Origin: Candidatus Saccharibacteria bacterium UBA3225
GTDB taxonomy: Bacteria; Patescibacteriota; Saccharimonadia; Saccharimonadales; Saccharimonadaceae
Length of the DNA: 15,383 nt
Direction: 5' to 3'
NCBI GenBank assembly: GCA_002363515.1
Contig: DEVX01000061.1
Coordinates: forward strand, 1-15,383
In this document: one piece after another, positions 13,628-15,383 of the stretch
Layout: the number at the start of each line of letters is the position of its first letter
Numbering within the stretch: the stretch's first letter is position 1
Notes under the pieces: generated by a model
Databases searched by the model: none
Told to the model about the DNA's origin: nothing
The model's input: only the letters and a program-made list of their open reading frames with translations
Made by a program: the position numbers and the translations under genes

Positions 13628-14320
13628 TTATTTAAACCTTTCAAGTGTTTTATTGGTTATTGGGCGGGCACGTAAAACATAAAGTTTTCCATTATCGTAT
13701 GCCCAATCTACACTTACGTCGCATTTTAGGCGATCTTCTATCTTTCTAACCATTGCGTGCAGTTGCGATATCTGTTTTGGACCAAGGCAGATTTCTGCCT
13801 CCTCCTCACTCTCGAGCGAAAGTGCGCCAGTTTGTTTGTTGATTATTAACATGTCTGGCTCTGATTCTCCGCCAAGAACAGTGCGGTTCATCCATAGGTG
13901 TGCCTCAATCATTTCTTCATCTGGGCTCAATGTGACTGGATTAATTGAGTGAATTGTGCCGGCCAACTCAGCGTTGAGATCACGTTGTACTATTACCGCT
14001 GCCGAATGCCCGCGTCTAGCATTGTTTTGTTGCAAGTAGCTGATTGCGCCTAAGAGGCTGTCCCGATAGATATCTCGAAGCATCTCTGTGTCATAAGTCT
14101 GAGAGTTAATGGAAGAGCGGAGAATTACGCGCTCTGTGCCTAAGCGGTCGAAAGCAGCCAATATTTCGTTACTCATGCCGAATTCTATTTTCTGGTCAAT
14201 CGGAATTATGAAACCGTCAACAATCCTGATTCCGTTCTTGGCGAGTTTGGCCAAAATCGAGCCAAGTTGGCCAACGGTATTCAAGTCGTCAGTGTCATCT
14301 AGCAGTAAAATCCTACTCAT
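13628..14320 (-). CDS. Stand-alone PPDK_N-like (PEP/pyruvate-binding, ATP-grasp) protein
   Basis: A 230-residue protein resembling only the N-terminal nucleotide-binding domain of PEP synthase and pyruvate phosphate dikinase. Similar segments appear in family order: GQLGSILAKLAKNGIRIVDG (17-36, compare GGKxANLxxL..G..VPxGF), VILRSS (65-70), VQRDLNAELAGTIHSINPVT (111-130), MIEAHLW (137-143), EPDMLIINKQTGAL (154-167) and VDWAYDNGKLYVLRARPIT (204-222). The Lys of GGKxAN is absent. The phospho-His swivel domain and the PEP-binding barrel are missing, and the stop is followed directly by the next ATG, so this is a compact gene rather than an obvious truncation in this window. Its activity is unknown. 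It is first in an operon with the double Nudix gene and rarA. Confidence 0.72.
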   Translation of the reverse strand: MSRILLLDDTDDLNTVGQLGSILAKLAKNGIRIVDGFIIPIDQKIEFGMSNEILAAFDRLGTERVILRSSINSQTYDTEMLRDIYRDSLLGAISYLQQNNARRGHSAAVIVQRDLNAELAGTIHSINPVTLSPDEEMIEAHLWMNRTVLGGESEPDMLIINKQTGALSLESEEEAEICLGPKQISQLHAMVRKIEDRLKCDVSVDWAYDNGKLYVLRARPITNKTLERFK

Positions 14321-14329
14321 TACTTTTTG

Positions 14330-14339
14330 ATTTTAACAT
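14330..14339 (-). promoter_or_regulatory. Extended -10 promoter of the PPDK_N-like operon
   Basis: The minus strand reads ATGTTAAAAT, ending 9 nt before the ATG at 14320, which predicts a 2-3 nt leader. It lies back to back with the SPFH promoter; the -10 boxes are 30 bp apart, so the two polymerases would compete. No clear -35 is seen. Confidence 0.6.
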
Positions 14340-14362
14340 AATATACTTGTATGCACTTTTTC

Positions 14363-14371
14363 TGATAAAAT
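14363..14371 (+). promoter_or_regulatory. Extended -10 promoter of the SPFH gene
   Basis: TGATAAAAT is an extended -10. Transcription near 14378 leaves a leader of about 19 nt carrying AAGGAG (14385-14390), 6 nt before the ATG at 14397. The in-frame ATG at 14370 overlaps the -10 box and is not the likely start. Confidence 0.65.
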
Positions 14372-14396
14372 GTACTTAAGCAATAAGGAGAAATCA

Positions 14397-15149
14397 ATGG
14401 AAGGCATTGAAGCCATATTTGGCATCATAATATTATTAATCATATTAGTAGTCATCCCGGGAATGCGTATCGTGCGTCAGTTTGAGCGTGGCGTCGTATT
14501 TACTCTCGGTAAGTTTTCTGGTATCAAGGGGCCAGGCTTGCGCGTTATTATTCCGTATGTTCAAACAATGCAACGCGTAGACGTGCGTACCACTCCAATC
14601 GATGTACCAAAGCAGGAAGTAATCACAAAGGATAACGTCACTGTTGGCGTGGATGCGATTGTGTATTTCCGCGTACTCGACCCAGGCAAAGCTTTGCTCG
14701 AAACTACCAACTACATTTATGCTACCACTAACTTTGCGCAGGCGGCATTGCGCGACATTACTGGTAACTTTGAACTTGATGAGCTTCTTAGTAAGCGCGA
14801 TGAAATCTCTGCCCAGATTAAAGAGATTGTTGATAAAGAAACGGATAAATGGGGTATTGATATTGAGAACGTTAAGCTTCAAAATATCGAGCTTCCAGGC
14901 GACATGAAACGCGCCATGGCGAAACAGGCAGAAGCCGAGCGTGAACGTCGTGCTGCTATCATCGTGGCGGATGGTGAGAAGGCTTCCGCAAAAGCAGTTG
15001 CGGATGCGGCTCATCTTTTGGCAAATACGCCAGGTGGTATTCAGATTCGTACTCTTCAGACTTTGGAAAAAATTTCTTCCGATCCATCTCAAAAGACGGT
15101 CGTCTTCTTGCCGAACGACATCAAGGGTATTATCAGCAAAATGTCCTAG
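14397..15149 (+). CDS. SPFH/stomatin-like (slipin) membrane protein
   Basis: A 250-residue prohibitin/stomatin family protein that typically oligomerises at the membrane and organises membrane or protease functions. A hydrophobic N-terminal segment (8-22) is followed by the stomatin hallmark VRQFERGVVFTLGKFSGIKG (26-45) and PGLRVIIPYVQTMQRVDVRT. The SPFH domain continues through DVPKQEVITKDNVTVGVDAIVYFRV and ALRDITGNFELDELLSKRDEI. An Ala/Glu-rich coiled-coil helix lies at about 165-205 (MAKQAEAERERRAAIIVADG), and the tail is short. The start at 14397 has an excellent Shine-Dalgarno and begins MEGIEAIFG, which runs straight into the membrane segment. Slipins are often beside an NfeD gene; none is seen in this window. 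It ends at a hairpin and bidirectional terminator. Confidence 0.93.
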   Translation: MEGIEAIFGIIILLIILVVIPGMRIVRQFERGVVFTLGKFSGIKGPGLRVIIPYVQTMQRVDVRTTPIDVPKQEVITKDNVTVGVDAIVYFRVLDPGKALLETTNYIYATTNFAQAALRDITGNFELDELLSKRDEISAQIKEIVDKETDKWGIDIENVKLQNIELPGDMKRAMAKQAEAERERRAAIIVADGEKASAKAVADAAHLLANTPGGIQIRTLQTLEKISSDPSQKTVVFLPNDIKGIISKMS

Positions 15150-15160
15150 GCCGAAAGGCC
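15149..15160 (+). other. Small GAAA-tetraloop hairpin after the SPFH stop
   Basis: GGCC (15149-15152) and GGCC (15157-15160) enclose a GAAA tetraloop, starting on the last base of the TAG stop. It lies 12 nt before the terminator stem and may protect the mRNA 3' end. Confidence 0.5.
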
Positions 15161-15172
15161 AGACATACAAAA

Positions 15173-15200
15173 AGACGCTATCATGCGATAGCGTCTTTTT
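15173..15200 (+). terminator. Bidirectional intrinsic terminator
   Basis: A perfect 10-bp stem, AGACGCTATC (15173-15182) with GATAGCGTCT (15187-15196), has an ATGC loop. An A-run precedes it and a T-run follows it, so it can end both the SPFH transcript and the convergent minus-strand gene. Confidence 0.93.
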
Positions 15201-15212
15201 TTGTATTTATCT

Positions 15213-15383
15213 TTATTTCTTCTTACTAGCAATTCCGGCATCGAATAACATTTTTGCACTTTTCCAGTCGTGCTCGACTTCCCAGTTGCCATCAAATCCT
15301 GGCGAAACGTAAGTATTGAAGACATAGTATGGCAATCCGCCCTGAACGATTTTGGCGGCCCTATCGGTATTCTTTCCGCTCGC
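15213..15383 (-). CDS. Unidentified protein, C-terminal 56 residues (partial)
   Basis: The minus strand is open from the window edge to a TAA at 15215-15213. The visible tail contains RAAKIVQGGLPYYVFNTYVS, PGFDGNWEVEHDWKSAKMLF and ends DAGIASKKK. It is aromatic-rich and soluble in appearance. I do not recognise the family from this part. It is real on two grounds: the frame has a sensible composition up to its stop, and a bidirectional terminator lies between it and the convergent SPFH gene. Confidence 0.7.
   Translation of the reverse strand, partial: ASGKNTDRAAKIVQGGLPYYVFNTYVSPGFDGNWEVEHDWKSAKMLFDAGIASKKK

Noticed and set aside
14370..14396. ATG at 14370 as SPFH start
   Set aside because: It overlaps the -10 box; the ATG at 14397 has AAGGAG 6 nt upstream and runs into the membrane helix.
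14445..15170. Open frame of 241 codons antisense to the SPFH gene
   Set aside because: The plus strand encodes a clear stomatin family protein with a Shine-Dalgarno. The antisense frame shows no family motif and no promoter or Shine-Dalgarno that I could see.
83..15215. UGA recoded to glycine in this organism
   Set aside because: All genes read through at normal length without any in-frame TGA. Absence of TGA as a stop alone does not show reassignment.
1..15383. CRISPR array, insertion sequence, prophage, tRNA or defence island
   Set aside because: No regularly spaced repeats, transposase, integrase, tRNA cloverleaf or nuclease cluster was seen. The J-like protein sits in a housekeeping operon, not among tail genes.

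Overview
The window looks like chromosomal DNA of a reduced-genome bacterium of the Candidate Phyla Radiation (Patescibacteria), most likely Saccharibacteria/TM7. This is inference from gene families and style: compact divergent or tightly overlapping genes, a membrane-anchored baseplate J-like protein next to ruvX and mltG, many promoters placed so close to the start codon that the mRNA would be leaderless, and only TAA and TAG stops. I see no mobile element, CRISPR array, tRNA or rRNA. Gene content is mostly housekeeping, with several unusual architectures.

Layout. (1) 1-1346, minus strand: a soluble PAS histidine kinase followed by the first 18 codons of a response regulator. (2) 1386-4739, plus strand: a baseplate J-like membrane protein, RuvX and MltG in an overlapping operon. 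(3) 4752-6005: a LysM/CHAP peptidoglycan hydrolase with its own promoter and a roughly 69-nt leader that can fold into two hairpins. (4) 6017-7218: the GTPase Obg with its own promoter. (5) 7256-7437: an unannotated RNA gene with promoter, long-range helix and strong terminator. (6) 7474-8103: an orphan two-TM protein, converging on (7) a TsaC-like gene (8698-8108, minus). (8) 8758-11477, plus: GpmI, then a GalU-like enzyme with a YggU/DUF167 protein. (9) 14339-11464, minus: a three-gene operon of a stand-alone PPDK_N-like ATP-grasp protein, a double Nudix hydrolase whose first half resembles human MTH1, and RarA. (10) 14363-15200, plus: an SPFH/stomatin protein and a bidirectional terminator. 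(11) 15213-15383, minus: the C-terminus of an unidentified protein.

Themes. Cell-envelope growth is served by MltG, the CHAP hydrolase, possibly the J-like protein, and GalU for activated sugar. Genome and nucleotide-pool maintenance is served by RuvX, RarA and the Nudix fusion. Translation and ribosome functions are served by Obg and TsaC. Central carbon metabolism is represented by GpmI.

The least explained items are the RNA gene, the PPDK_N-like/Nudix/RarA operon, the J-like membrane protein and the repeated promoter format (extended -10 ATGYTAAAAT, start codon 9 nt further on). I found no clear self-contained new defence or mobile system.
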